A stretch of 7,155 bases of DNA, taken from positions 1 to 7,155 of the forward strand of contig JAEWUL010000041.1 of the NCBI GenBank assembly GCA_023459435.1, read 5' to 3'. Position 1 is the first letter of the stretch. The number at the start of each line of letters is the position of its first letter. The translations under genes were made by a program, and so were the position numbers. Positions 1-7,155 of the stretch are shown piece by piece. The stretch is from Bacteroidota bacterium (GTDB taxonomy: Bacteria; Bacteroidota; Bacteroidia; Bacteroidales; WCHB1-69). Under the pieces are notes generated by a model. It did not search any database, had not been told where the DNA came from, and worked only from the letters and a program-made list of their open reading frames with translations.

Positions 1-60
1 GTTCAGACTGGCTCAAAGGGAGCTTATATGGGTAAAATAGAGATAAACCTAACCAAATAA
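1..60 (+). CDS. Possible 3' end of an upstream gene (partial, frame uncertain)
   Basis: Frame 1 is open from the window edge to a TAA at 58-60 and would encode a 19-residue C-terminus ending in KIEINLTK, stopping 13 bp before the debranching enzyme ATG. That spacing fits the tightly packed, same-strand arrangement of the genes that follow. However, the other two forward frames are also open from the edge, to a TAG at 38-40 and a TAA at 33-35, so the assignment rests only on frame 1 being the longest and having plausible codons. There is too little sequence to recognise a family. An upstream alpha-glucan gene would be a natural guess from context, but nothing here shows it. Confidence 0.3.
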   Translation, partial: VQTGSKGAYMGKIEINLTK

Positions 61-73
61 ATCAGATACCAAA

Positions 74-2026
74 ATGGGATACATTGAATTTGACAAAGAA
101 AAACTAGTAAATATAAACTTCTCAAAAGGCAAAGAGATATTAAGGTGCAGTCGTACCGGTTCGTATGCCTGTTCTACCCTTTTAGGTTTAAACACCCGAA
201 AATATCATGGACTTTTTATTGTACCTCAGGATTCGATTGACAACGAAAGGCACCTCCTTGTTTCAAATCTGAATGAAACGATTATCATCAATCAATTAGA
301 GTTTCATTTAGGGATTCATCAGTTTAAGGGAGGGTTAATCCATCCGAAAGGGAATAAGTATCTGGATTTCTTTAATGCAGATATCCTACCTACCTATCGG
401 TATAAAGTGGGCAAATTTCAATTTACGAAGGAGTTATTATTTGTATCTGATCAGGACCGTATCATCATTAAATACACGATCTCAGAGCCTTATGAAAGTG
501 CCGTATTACAGATGGAGCCCTTACTGGCCTTCAGACAAACACATCGGTTAACAATGGCAAATCAATATGCCAATACTGATTTTGAAGCTGTTGAAAATGG
601 TGTAAAATACTGTATGTACGAGAATTACACCCCTGTTTACTTACAAGCGTCCTCCATGATACAATACCATCATCAACCTGAGTGGCACTACAATTTTGAA
701 TATGAAGAGGAGATCAAAAGAGGATATGAGGGGCATGAAGATCTTTTAAATCCGGGTAAGATACTGGTGGACATGAACCATAAGGAGATCTATATTACCC
801 TTGGAACAGAACCCATTGCACCTGATCAGATTGAAAAACTGTTTCAATCTGAATTACAAAAAAGAACCAAAAGATCCTCTTATTTCAATTGTCTGGTAAA
901 TGCTGCAGAACAGTTTATTGTCAAAAGGAATGGAAAAACACAGATTATTGCTGGTTATCCCTGGTTTGGGAGATGGGGAAGGGACACTTTTATCGCCTTA
1001 CCGGGTTTAACATTAGCATTGAATAAACCGGAATTGTGTAAAGAGATCATGGATGATATGCTTTCCGAGATGAGAGATGGATTATTTCCAAACATTGGAG
1101 ATGGAGAGAAAGCAGCTTATAACTCTGTAGATGCACCTTTATGGTTTTTAAGGGCATTACAACAATACACCAATTTTACGAAACGAAAAAAAACGATCTG
1201 GAATGAGTATGGTTCACATATAAAAGCGATCATAAATGCATACAAAAAAGGATCGTTGTACAATATCCGTATGGAAGGTAACGGACTCATTTATGCAGGA
1301 AGTGACCATATCGCTTTAACCTGGATGGATGCCGTAATTAACGGAGTTCCGGTTACACCCAGAACAGGGTATCAGGTTGAAATAAATGCTCTTTGGTACA
1401 ATGGCTTACAGTTTGCATTAGAAGTAGCCCGATGTGCTAAAGATCAAGAGTTTATTAAGGAATGGGAAGAATTGGTAAAAGAGTTTCCAGCTGTTTTCAA
1501 GGAAACCTTTTGGTCTAAGGAACTTGGATATTTAGCGGATTATGTAAATGGGAATTATCGAAACTTCCAGGTTAGGCCTAACATGGTGATTGTCACATCA
1601 TTACCTTACTGCCCAATCAGTGAAAAAATAAAACAACTGATTCTTAAAAAAGCATTGGAAGAGTTGTTTACCGAAAAAGGATTAAGGACTCTTTCTCCAC
1701 AAGACCCTCAGTATAAAGGATTTTACAAAGGAACACAAGAGGAAAGGGATGCCGCTTATCATCAAGGAATTGCTTGGCCATGGCTTCTTGCTCCTTTTGC
1801 AGAAGGGATGCTGGCTGTTTATCAAAAAGGGGCACTCCCCTTCCTGGAAAAGATTTTATATAACTTTGATACCTGCATGAAAGACTACGGGATCTCTACC
1901 ATTGCTGAAATCACTGATGGAAATCCTCCTTTTAAACCTAATGGTTGTATCTCTCAGGCATGGAGTGTCGGAGCACTATTACATATCAAATGGCTTATAG
2001 AAAAAGAAAAAGGTTTAAATGGATAA
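74..2026 (+). CDS. Glycogen debranching enzyme, amylo-alpha-1,6-glucosidase type (GDE_C, GH133-like)
   Basis: This probable cytoplasmic enzyme hydrolyses alpha-1,6 branch points of glycogen or related glucans. At 650 residues it has the usual length of the bacterial two-domain form: an N-terminal beta-rich domain (about 1-260, with TRKYHGL at 41-47) and a C-terminal (alpha/alpha)6-barrel GDE_C domain (about 270-645). Family signatures seen include GYPWFGRWGRDTF (294-306), DHIALTWMDA (411-420), RPNMV (501-505), AYHQGIAWPW (561-570) and IAEITDGNPPF (610-620). By analogy with characterised debranching enzymes, D419 and E612 are the likely acid/base pair; this is inferred from motif position. Only the glucosidase half of the eukaryotic bifunctional enzyme is present, so a partner would have to trim or transfer the chains next to the branch. 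No signal peptide is visible. The ATG at 74 follows an A-rich stretch with no Shine-Dalgarno, and the protein start fits bacterial homologues. It leads the alpha-glucan trio and ends 53 bp before the next gene. The exact substrate (glycogen, limit dextrin or imported starch fragments) is not decided by sequence. Confidence 0.93.
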   Translation: MGYIEFDKEKLVNINFSKGKEILRCSRTGSYACSTLLGLNTRKYHGLFIVPQDSIDNERHLLVSNLNETIIINQLEFHLGIHQFKGGLIHPKGNKYLDFFNADILPTYRYKVGKFQFTKELLFVSDQDRIIIKYTISEPYESAVLQMEPLLAFRQTHRLTMANQYANTDFEAVENGVKYCMYENYTPVYLQASSMIQYHHQPEWHYNFEYEEEIKRGYEGHEDLLNPGKILVDMNHKEIYITLGTEPIAPDQIEKLFQSELQKRTKRSSYFNCLVNAAEQFIVKRNGKTQIIAGYPWFGRWGRDTFIALPGLTLALNKPELCKEIMDDMLSEMRDGLFPNIGDGEKAAYNSVDAPLWFLRALQQYTNFTKRKKTIWNEYGSHIKAIINAYKKGSLYNIRMEGNGLIYAGSDHIALTWMDAVINGVPVTPRTGYQVEINALWYNGLQFALEVARCAKDQEFIKEWEELVKEFPAVFKETFWSKELGYLADYVNGNYRNFQVRPNMVIVTSLPYCPISEKIKQLILKKALEELFTEKGLRTLSPQDPQYKGFYKGTQEERDAAYHQGIAWPWLLAPFAEGMLAVYQKGALPFLEKILYNFDTCMKDYGISTIAEITDGNPPFKPNGCISQAWSVGALLHIKWLIEKEKGLNG

Positions 2027-2079
2027 ATCCAAAAACAATGAAAATATAATATGTTACTCGAAATTCTAAATATCTAATT

Positions 2080-3363
2080 ATGAAGGTTTTAATGTTTGGC
2101 TGGGAGTTCCCCCCCCATATTGCAGGAGGTTTAGGGACTGCATGTTATGGACTAACAAAAGGGTTAGCACATCATAACGTAGAGGTCCTTTTTGTGATGC
2201 CAAAAGCATCCCGGGATGAAGATCAACGTTATGTCAACATCATTGATGCCAGCAACATTGAGGTTGACCCTCGCTATACGCACCTTAAGATTTTCGACAA
2301 ACAAGTTTCGTTTATTGAGGTTCATTCTCAAATGGTACCATACATTGGAATGAACGAATATTACAAGATTGTGGATCAGTTAGAGAGTGGTTTATTTCAG
2401 GAGGAGAGTGGAGGTAAAGTTAGAAAATACCATTTTTCAGGTAAATATACGGAAAATTTAATGACTGAAGTGGAAGAGTATGCGATTGTAGCAGCAGAGA
2501 TTGCGTCTAAATACGAATTTGACATCATCCATGCACACGATTGGCTCACTTACAAGGCCGGAATTGCAGCCCAAAAAGTGAGTGGAAAACCTTTAGTAGT
2601 TCACATGCATGCTACGGAGTATGACCGCTCCGGAGAGCACAGAATTAACGATCTGGTATACGGATTAGAGAAATATGGGATGATGGAAGCGGATGCTGTT
2701 TGTGCAGTGAGTGACCTAACACGAAAAACCGTAATCGAAAAATATGGAATTCCGGCTGAGAAAGTATACACACTGCATAATGCAGTTGAACCCACAGGTA
2801 AACAGATTGATAGAGGAAAGTTTGTTAAAGAAAAGATTGTCACATTTTTAGGAAGGGTTACTTTTCAGAAAGGACCTGAATATTTTGTTGAGAGTGCCAA
2901 AAAAGTTTTGGAAAAAGACCCTAATGTACGTTTTGTTCTGGCAGGTGATGGGGATCTGATGCCCAAAGTGATAGAACATGTTGCAGAGTTAGGCATTTCA
3001 GACCGCTTTCATTTTACAGGATTTTTAAAAGGTTCGGACATTGACACCATGTTTGGGATGAGTGATGTGTACGTAATGCCTTCCATTTCAGAACCTTTTG
3101 GGATCTCTCCATTAGAGGCGATGAGTGCGAGTGTACCGGTAGTTATCTCGAAGCAGTCAGGGGTTGCTGAAGTGTTAACACACGCCATAAAAGTGGATTT
3201 CTGGGATGTGGATGCCATGGCTGATGCCATTTATGGAATTCTGCACTACCCTGCTTTAGCCAACTTTTTCTCAGTAAAAGGGAAAGAGGATGTTGACAAT
3301 CTTAAATGGGATCATGTTGCTGAAAAACTGATTGCCATTTACAATCATTTGAGAAAACCTTAA
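2080..3363 (+). CDS. GT4-family glycosyltransferase, glycogen/starch synthase-like
   Basis: This is a 427-residue retaining glycosyltransferase with a GT-B fold, probably cytoplasmic and probably extending alpha-1,4-glucan chains. The N-terminal acceptor domain opens with MKVLMFGWEFPPHIAGGLG (1-19), the start typical of glycogen-synthase-like proteins. HAHDW lies at 151-155 and the interdomain region is near 235-250. The C-terminal donor domain has FLGRVTFQKG (256-265, with R259 and K264) and SEPFGISPLEAM (337-348), which contains the E-X7-E pair E338/E346 of retaining GT4 enzymes. It is shorter than classical GlgA (GT5, about 470-480 residues) and lacks the Lys of the GT5 KTGGL donor motif, having IAGGL instead. 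The name glycogen synthase is therefore probable but not proven, and the donor (ADP- or UDP-glucose) is open. Position between a debranching enzyme and a GH57 protein supports a role in storage glucan. The start at 2080 is the obvious one. A run of eight C residues (2109-2116) lies in codons 10-12. Confidence 0.86.
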   Translation: MKVLMFGWEFPPHIAGGLGTACYGLTKGLAHHNVEVLFVMPKASRDEDQRYVNIIDASNIEVDPRYTHLKIFDKQVSFIEVHSQMVPYIGMNEYYKIVDQLESGLFQEESGGKVRKYHFSGKYTENLMTEVEEYAIVAAEIASKYEFDIIHAHDWLTYKAGIAAQKVSGKPLVVHMHATEYDRSGEHRINDLVYGLEKYGMMEADAVCAVSDLTRKTVIEKYGIPAEKVYTLHNAVEPTGKQIDRGKFVKEKIVTFLGRVTFQKGPEYFVESAKKVLEKDPNVRFVLAGDGDLMPKVIEHVAELGISDRFHFTGFLKGSDIDTMFGMSDVYVMPSISEPFGISPLEAMSASVPVVISKQSGVAEVLTHAIKVDFWDVDAMADAIYGILHYPALANFFSVKGKEDVDNLKWDHVAEKLIAIYNHLRKP

Positions 3364-3374
3364 AACGAAATATT

Positions 3375-4607
3375 ATGCGTAAGATCTGTATCCATTTCCA
3401 AGTTATTCAACCTCATCTGTTACGAACCTACAGATTCTTTGATATCAATCAAAACCACAACTATTTCGATGACTATCAAAACAACTATCTGATCAATCGT
3501 TTGGCCAATCGTTGTTATATTCCAGCCAATAAAATGTTATTGGAGTTGATTCAAAAACACAAAGATCGATTATTTCTCAGTTTTAGTATATCGGGAAGCA
3601 CTATTAAACTATTTCAGGATTATTGTCCTGAAGTGCTGGAAGGTTTCAAAGCATTGGTTGCTACCGGAAATGTTGAGATAACAGGAAGCACTTATACGCA
3701 TAGTCTTGCTTCCCTGAATAACAAAACTTCGTTTATGGAGCAGGTAAAACTTCAGGAAAATTACCTGAAAGATGTGTTTCAGGTACTGCCCAAAACATTT
3801 TGTAACACTGAATTGATCTATTCCGATGAGATTGGAGAGTGGTTGTATGAAGCAGGCTACAACGTTGTTTTAACAGAAGGTGCACGCCACTTATTGGGAT
3901 GGAAAAGTCCTTCATTTTTATACTGTAATCCTTATGAAACGGAACTTAAGTTGGTTTTGCGGAACTATCAGTTGTGTGATGATGTAACCTTACGTTTTAA
4001 CGATACCGGTTGGGATCAATATCCTTTGACTGCTGAAAAATTTATTGGGTTTATGAAATCAATCCCTACAGAAGCTCAGTTGTTAAACTTGTTCTGGGAT
4101 TATGAAACTATGGGAGTTTTACAACCAGAGGAAACAGGAATCTTTAACTTCTATAAAGCCTTTTTGGAACAGATATGCGTTTCTGACGAGTATCAACTAA
4201 TTACTCCTCAATGTATTACAGAATTTGAAATACCTTCTTCGACACTTCATGCTCCATGGGCAATATCTTGTTCAGGGGATGAGAAAGATACCAATGAATG
4301 GTTAGGGAATGAGTTACAACAGGAAGCTTTTGAACAACTTTTCAAACTGGAAGAATTGTACTTGAAATCTGATAATCCAGAAGCTAAATTAGCCTGGCTT
4401 CGACTTCAGAATGCATTTCATTTTAATTTTATGAGTACCAAATGGTTCCCAAAACAAGCGGTAAAAAAAATATTTGATGTGTATTCTTCTCCTTATCAAG
4501 CATTTATAAACTATATGAATGTATTAAATGATATCAAGATCCAGCTGGAGAGTTCCCAATCAGAATCAACGAAACAAAAATCAAAATATATCAAATCAGA
4601 ACTTTAA
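3375..4607 (+). CDS. Glycoside hydrolase family 57 alpha-amylase-like protein with altered cleft residues
   Basis: A 410-residue GH57 catalytic-domain protein with no signal peptide, so probably acting in the cytoplasm on alpha-1,4-glucan beside the transferase and debranching enzyme. It starts 11 bp after the GT4 gene. It aligns by eye along its whole length with Bacteroidetes GH57 alpha-amylases: FQVIQPHLLR (8-17), STYTHSLASL (105-114), NTELIYSDEIG (144-154), GWKSP (175-179), YPLTAEKF (216-223), WDYETMG (241-247), WLGNELQQEAF (309-319) and SSPYQAFINYMNVLND (371-386). The expected nucleophile (E146 in NTEL) and acid/base (D242 in WDYET) are retained. Other usually conserved residues differ: the His of HQP is Ile11, the Glu of the ETYxHSL motif is Ser105, and the region preceding WLGN reads SCSGDEKD (298-305) where relatives have SWADEERD. 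It may be an amylase, a glucanotransferase, or a protein with reduced activity that binds glucan. The Ser/Lys-rich tail (about 392-410) looks disordered. The family is secure; activity is uncertain. Confidence 0.86.
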   Translation: MRKICIHFQVIQPHLLRTYRFFDINQNHNYFDDYQNNYLINRLANRCYIPANKMLLELIQKHKDRLFLSFSISGSTIKLFQDYCPEVLEGFKALVATGNVEITGSTYTHSLASLNNKTSFMEQVKLQENYLKDVFQVLPKTFCNTELIYSDEIGEWLYEAGYNVVLTEGARHLLGWKSPSFLYCNPYETELKLVLRNYQLCDDVTLRFNDTGWDQYPLTAEKFIGFMKSIPTEAQLLNLFWDYETMGVLQPEETGIFNFYKAFLEQICVSDEYQLITPQCITEFEIPSSTLHAPWAISCSGDEKDTNEWLGNELQQEAFEQLFKLEELYLKSDNPEAKLAWLRLQNAFHFNFMSTKWFPKQAVKKIFDVYSSPYQAFINYMNVLNDIKIQLESSQSESTKQKSKYIKSEL

Positions 4608-4631
4608 AAAATAAATTGACTTATTCAAACT

Positions 4632-5987
4632 ATGAGTGCTTTAAAACCATCCATTCCTAAAGGGACCAGAGATTTTACCCCATTAGAAATGATTCGAAGA
4701 AATTACATCTTTAACACCATTAAAACTGTTTTTGAAAAATATGCATATTTACCCATTGAGACACCTACAATGGAGAATCTATCCACACTTATGGGAAAGT
4801 ACGGAGAAGAGGGAGATCGTCTGCTCTTCAAAGTATTAAACTCTGGAGATTTTATGGCAGGTGTTGATTTTCAAAACAGAAATCCCAATAGAATTGCGAC
4901 TGAAATCTGTGAAAAAGGGTTGCGTTATGATCTTACAGTGCCATTTGCCCGTTTTGTGGTTCAACATCGAAATGAGATCACATTTCCGTTTAAAAGATAT
5001 CAGATTCAACCGGTTTGGAGAGCAGACAGACCTCAAAAAGGAAGGTACAGAGAGTTTTATCAATGTGATGTGGATGTGATTGGAAGTGACAGCTTACTCA
5101 ATGAGTTAGAGTTGATCCAGATCACGTATGAAATATTTCAGAAGTTTGGATTGAACATTATTATCAAGATGAACAATCGTAAGATCTTAACAGGCATTGC
5201 GGAAATTTTAGGACAACCTGAGAAAATCACTGATATCTGTGTTGCAATAGACAAACTCGATAAAATTGGAAAAGAAAAAGTATTTGAAGAGTTGCTACAG
5301 AGAGAGATTTCAGAAGAAGCTATTCAAAAAATAGAACCATTATTTGAGTTTTCTGGAGATAATGACACCAAATTAAAATTTCTATCTAACTTTTTTGAAG
5401 GAAATGAGATGGGGTTGAAGGGGATCACTGAAATGAAAACCATTTTTAATTATGCGGATCAGCTTGGAATGAAACAACCTGAGTTGGATATCACATTGGC
5501 CAGAGGTTTAAACTATTATACCGGAGCCATTTTTGAAGTAAAAGCCACAGATGTATCTATTGGTAGTATCTCAGGAGGTGGAAGATATGATGATTTAACC
5601 GGTATTTTTGGATTGAAGAACATGTCTGGTGTTGGGATCTCCTACGGAGCAGAAAGAATTTATGATGTACTGGAAGAGTTAAACCTTTTCCCCACTGAGA
5701 TTGGGAGACCCATCAAAGCCATTTTCTTAAACTTCGGACCCAAAGAGGAGCTTTATGCGCTTAAAGGATTAGCAACTTTACGGCAACAACAGATCCCTGC
5801 AGAGATATATCCTGATTTTGCAAAAATTGGAAAGCAGATGACCTATGCCAACAACAAACAGATCCCATACGTGATAATGGCAGGTGAAAATGAGATGAAT
5901 CAAAATCTGTATACACTTAAAAACATGACAACCGGAGCGCAAATAAAAACAACTCTGGAGGAGATCGTACAATTATTATCGAAATAA
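4632..5987 (+). CDS. hisS: Histidyl-tRNA synthetase
   Basis: This essential cytoplasmic class II aminoacyl-tRNA synthetase charges tRNA-His with histidine using ATP. It has 451 residues, near the usual length. In order: the N-terminal PKGTRDF block (9-15); [10 protein letters not shown] (99-108) leading into motif 2 with [15 protein letters not shown] (120-134) and [12 protein letters not shown] (137-148), where R130 is the expected ATP-binding arginine; the His-specific [10 protein letters not shown] (289-298) with R291; SGGGRYDDL (314-322); motif 3 [11 protein letters not shown] (333-343); and a C-terminal anticodon-binding domain from about 362 to the end. All recognisable active-site elements are intact. 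The overall character is of the Bacteroidetes type. The gene begins 24 bp after the GH57 stop and ends 19 bp before gmd, so it may be co-transcribed with genes unrelated to translation. No T-box or leader structure fits in the short upstream gap. The ATG at 4632 places the conserved N-terminal block correctly. Confidence 0.98.
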   Translation: MSALKPSIPKGTRDFTPLEMIRRNYIFNTIKTVFEKYAYLPIETPTMENLSTLMGKYGEEGDRLLFKVLNSGDFMAGVDFQNRNPNRIATEICEKGLRYDLTVPFARFVVQHRNEITFPFKRYQIQPVWRADRPQKGRYREFYQCDVDVIGSDSLLNELELIQITYEIFQKFGLNIIIKMNNRKILTGIAEILGQPEKITDICVAIDKLDKIGKEKVFEELLQREISEEAIQKIEPLFEFSGDNDTKLKFLSNFFEGNEMGLKGITEMKTIFNYADQLGMKQPELDITLARGLNYYTGAIFEVKATDVSIGSISGGGRYDDLTGIFGLKNMSGVGISYGAERIYDVLEELNLFPTEIGRPIKAIFLNFGPKEELYALKGLATLRQQQIPAEIYPDFAKIGKQMTYANNKQIPYVIMAGENEMNQNLYTLKNMTTGAQIKTTLEEIVQLLSK

Positions 5988-6006
5988 ATACTTAAAAATC
6001 AATAAA

Positions 6007-7053
6007 ATGAAAACAGCTCTCATTTCCGGGATTACCGGACAGGATGGAAGTTACCTAACAGAACTATTACTGGAGAAAGGATACGAAGTACATGGTATTG
6101 TAAGAAGGTCCAGCTCTTTTAATACTTTTAGAATTGATCACTTGTATAACAATCCCGAATTACTCAATAAAAGGTTTTTTTTACATTACGGAGATCTGAC
6201 CGATTCAAGTAACCTGAACCGGTTGGTAGAAAAGATCCATCCCGATGAAATTTATAATTTAGGAGCACAAAGTCATGTGCAGGTGAGTTTTGAGGTTCCA
6301 GAATACACCGCTGAAGTGGATGGAATTGGTACGCTCCGTTTTCTGGATGCCATCAAAGAAACCGGCATTAAAACCAAGTTTTATCAGGCTTCAACCTCTG
6401 AACTATATGGTTTAGCACAAGAGATTCCTCAAAATGAAAAAACCCCATTTTATCCGAGAAGTCCATATGCTGTTGCCAAAATGTATGCTTATTGGATTGT
6501 AGTTAATTACAGAGAAGCGTACAATCTTTTTGCCTGTAACGGAATCCTTTTCAATCATGAAAGTGAACGAAGAGGGAAAACGTTTGTAACCAGAAAAATC
6601 AGTGTAGGTGTTTCAAAAATCATGTCCGGACAAATGGATATGCTTCTATTAGGAAATCTGGATGCGAAGCGTGACTGGGGATATGCTCCAGAATATGTAG
6701 AAGGTATGTGGAGAATGCTACAGATTGATCATCCTGAAGATTTTGTATTGGCTACCAATGAAACCCATACGGTTCGCGAATTTGTAGAAGAAGCATTTAA
6801 AGTTTTAGGTGAAGAGATTGTTTGGGAAGGAACCGGAAAGAATGAAATTGGAATCTTAAAATCGATCAACAAACCTGTAGTTGGTATTAATCCACGATAT
6901 TACAGACCTACAGAGGTTGAACTTTTACTGGGAGACTATTCTAAAGCAAAAAAAATATTAAATTGGGAACCTAAAACCACATTCAAAGAATTAGTAAAAA
7001 TCATGGTACTAACTGACTATCACAAAACAACTTCAACCAACTCATACAAATGA
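6007..7053 (+). CDS. gmd: GDP-mannose 4,6-dehydratase
   Basis: It converts GDP-D-mannose to GDP-4-keto-6-deoxy-D-mannose, the committed step toward GDP-L-fucose and related deoxysugars used in surface polysaccharides. It is a 348-residue extended short-chain dehydrogenase with a Rossmann fold. The nucleotide-binding GITGQDG lies at 8-14, followed by the GMD-typical [11 protein letters not shown] (30-40), which holds the arginines that favour NADP(H). STSELYG (129-135) supplies the catalytic T130 and E132, and YAVAK (154-158) supplies the Y154/K158 pair. NHESERRG (183-190) and [15 protein letters not shown] (221-235) are further family signatures. The protein is somewhat shorter than the E. 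coli enzyme but complete, with the C-terminal [16 protein letters not shown] (308-323) present. It starts 19 bp after hisS and ends in TGA 7 bp before the next gene, which carries out the following step. The pairing points to GDP-L-fucose as the end product rather than perosamine or rhamnose. Confidence 0.98.
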   Translation: MKTALISGITGQDGSYLTELLLEKGYEVHGIVRRSSSFNTFRIDHLYNNPELLNKRFFLHYGDLTDSSNLNRLVEKIHPDEIYNLGAQSHVQVSFEVPEYTAEVDGIGTLRFLDAIKETGIKTKFYQASTSELYGLAQEIPQNEKTPFYPRSPYAVAKMYAYWIVVNYREAYNLFACNGILFNHESERRGKTFVTRKISVGVSKIMSGQMDMLLLGNLDAKRDWGYAPEYVEGMWRMLQIDHPEDFVLATNETHTVREFVEEAFKVLGEEIVWEGTGKNEIGILKSINKPVVGINPRYYRPTEVELLLGDYSKAKKILNWEPKTTFKELVKIMVLTDYHKTTSTNSYK

Positions 7054-7060
7054 CCATACA

Positions 7061-7155
7061 ATGAACAAACAAGCAAAAATTTATGTAGCAGGACACCAGG
7101 GAATGGTGGGCTCTGCGATCTTACGCCAGTTAAAATCTTTAGGGTATCAAAACTT
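7061..7155 (+). CDS. fcl: GDP-L-fucose synthase, N-terminal fragment (cut by window end)
   Basis: Only 31 codons and two bases are present. The product would perform the 3,5-epimerisation and 4-reduction of GDP-4-keto-6-deoxymannose to GDP-L-fucose, immediately downstream of Gmd in the pathway. The N-terminus [19 protein letters not shown] (6-24) is the first Rossmann strand and glycine-rich loop (G11, G14, G17) characteristic of GDP-fucose synthase, where GHxGMVGSAI is diagnostic. Most family members have Arg where this protein has Gln13. The start is the ATG 7 bp after the gmd TGA; an overlapping ATG at 7050 stops after four codons and can be discounted. The gene is truncated by the window edge, not broken. 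Synonym: wcaG. Confidence 0.92.
   Translation, partial: MNKQAKIYVAGHQGMVGSAILRQLKSLGYQN

Noticed and set aside
1827..1842. Perfect 6-bp GC-rich hairpin (AAGGGG, CACT loop, CCCCTT) resembling an intrinsic terminator stem
   Set aside because: It lies inside the conserved C-terminal domain of the debranching enzyme and is not followed by a T run, so the coding sequence explains it.
2051..2077. Eight-codon ORF (MLLEILNI) ending 2 bp before the GT4 start, a possible leader peptide
   Set aside because: It is too short to judge, has no attenuator-like structure around it, and is expected by chance in AT-rich DNA.
2027..2079. Possible promoter in the 53-bp gap before the GT4 gene
   Set aside because: The gap is AT-rich, but no clear Bacteroidetes -7 (TAnnTTTG) and -33 (TTTG) pair with correct spacing can be made out.
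2601..3230. Minus-strand open frames of 80 and 73 codons opposite the GT4 gene
   Set aside because: They overlap the conserved donor domain on the opposite strand, have low-complexity Ser/Thr/Ile-rich translations, and no recognisable family; antisense shadows.
3741..3767. Inverted repeat CAGGTAA ... TTACCTG with a 13-bp spacer
   Set aside because: It falls within well-conserved GH57 coding sequence, with short arms and no adjoining regulatory context; probably chance.
4861..5079. 72-codon + strand ORF in another frame of hisS
   Set aside because: It lies entirely within the highly conserved motif 2 region of hisS and shows no protein-like features of its own; a shadow frame.

Overview
This is an AT-rich stretch of bacterial chromosome, almost certainly from the phylum Bacteroidota (Bacteroidetes). 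The evidence is the character of the proteins: a Bacteroidetes-type histidyl-tRNA synthetase and the debranching enzyme / GT4 glycosyltransferase / GH57 trio found together in that phylum. Start codons also lack Shine-Dalgarno sequences and are instead preceded by A-rich sequence. I cannot assign a genus from the sequence alone.

Every gene lies on the + strand. Positions 1-73 hold what is probably the last codons of an upstream gene, but the frame is uncertain. Three alpha-glucan genes follow: a glycogen debranching enzyme (74-2026), a GT4-type glycosyltransferase of the glycogen-synthase-like kind (2080-3363) and a GH57 alpha-amylase-like protein (3375-4607). Next comes the housekeeping gene hisS (4632-5987). 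The window ends with gmd (6007-7053) and the first 31 codons of a GDP-L-fucose synthase gene (from 7061), which together make GDP-L-fucose from GDP-mannose. The gaps between genes are 53, 11, 24, 19 and 7 bp. No terminator, convincing promoter, RNA gene, repeat array or mobile element was seen, and no gene-free stretch exceeds 300 bp.

Read functionally, the first half is an intracellular storage-glucan module: a probable chain-elongating transferase, an enzyme that removes 1,6-branches, and a GH57 protein that would cut or rearrange alpha-1,4 chains. The last two genes open a surface-polysaccharide nucleotide-sugar module, with hisS between the two. Most of the window is ordinary conserved metabolism. 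The item most worth a second look is the GH57 protein. It keeps the expected catalytic Glu and Asp but has lost several cleft residues that I recall as near-invariant, including the His of the HQP motif. I found no evidence for a new defence, mobile or regulatory system.
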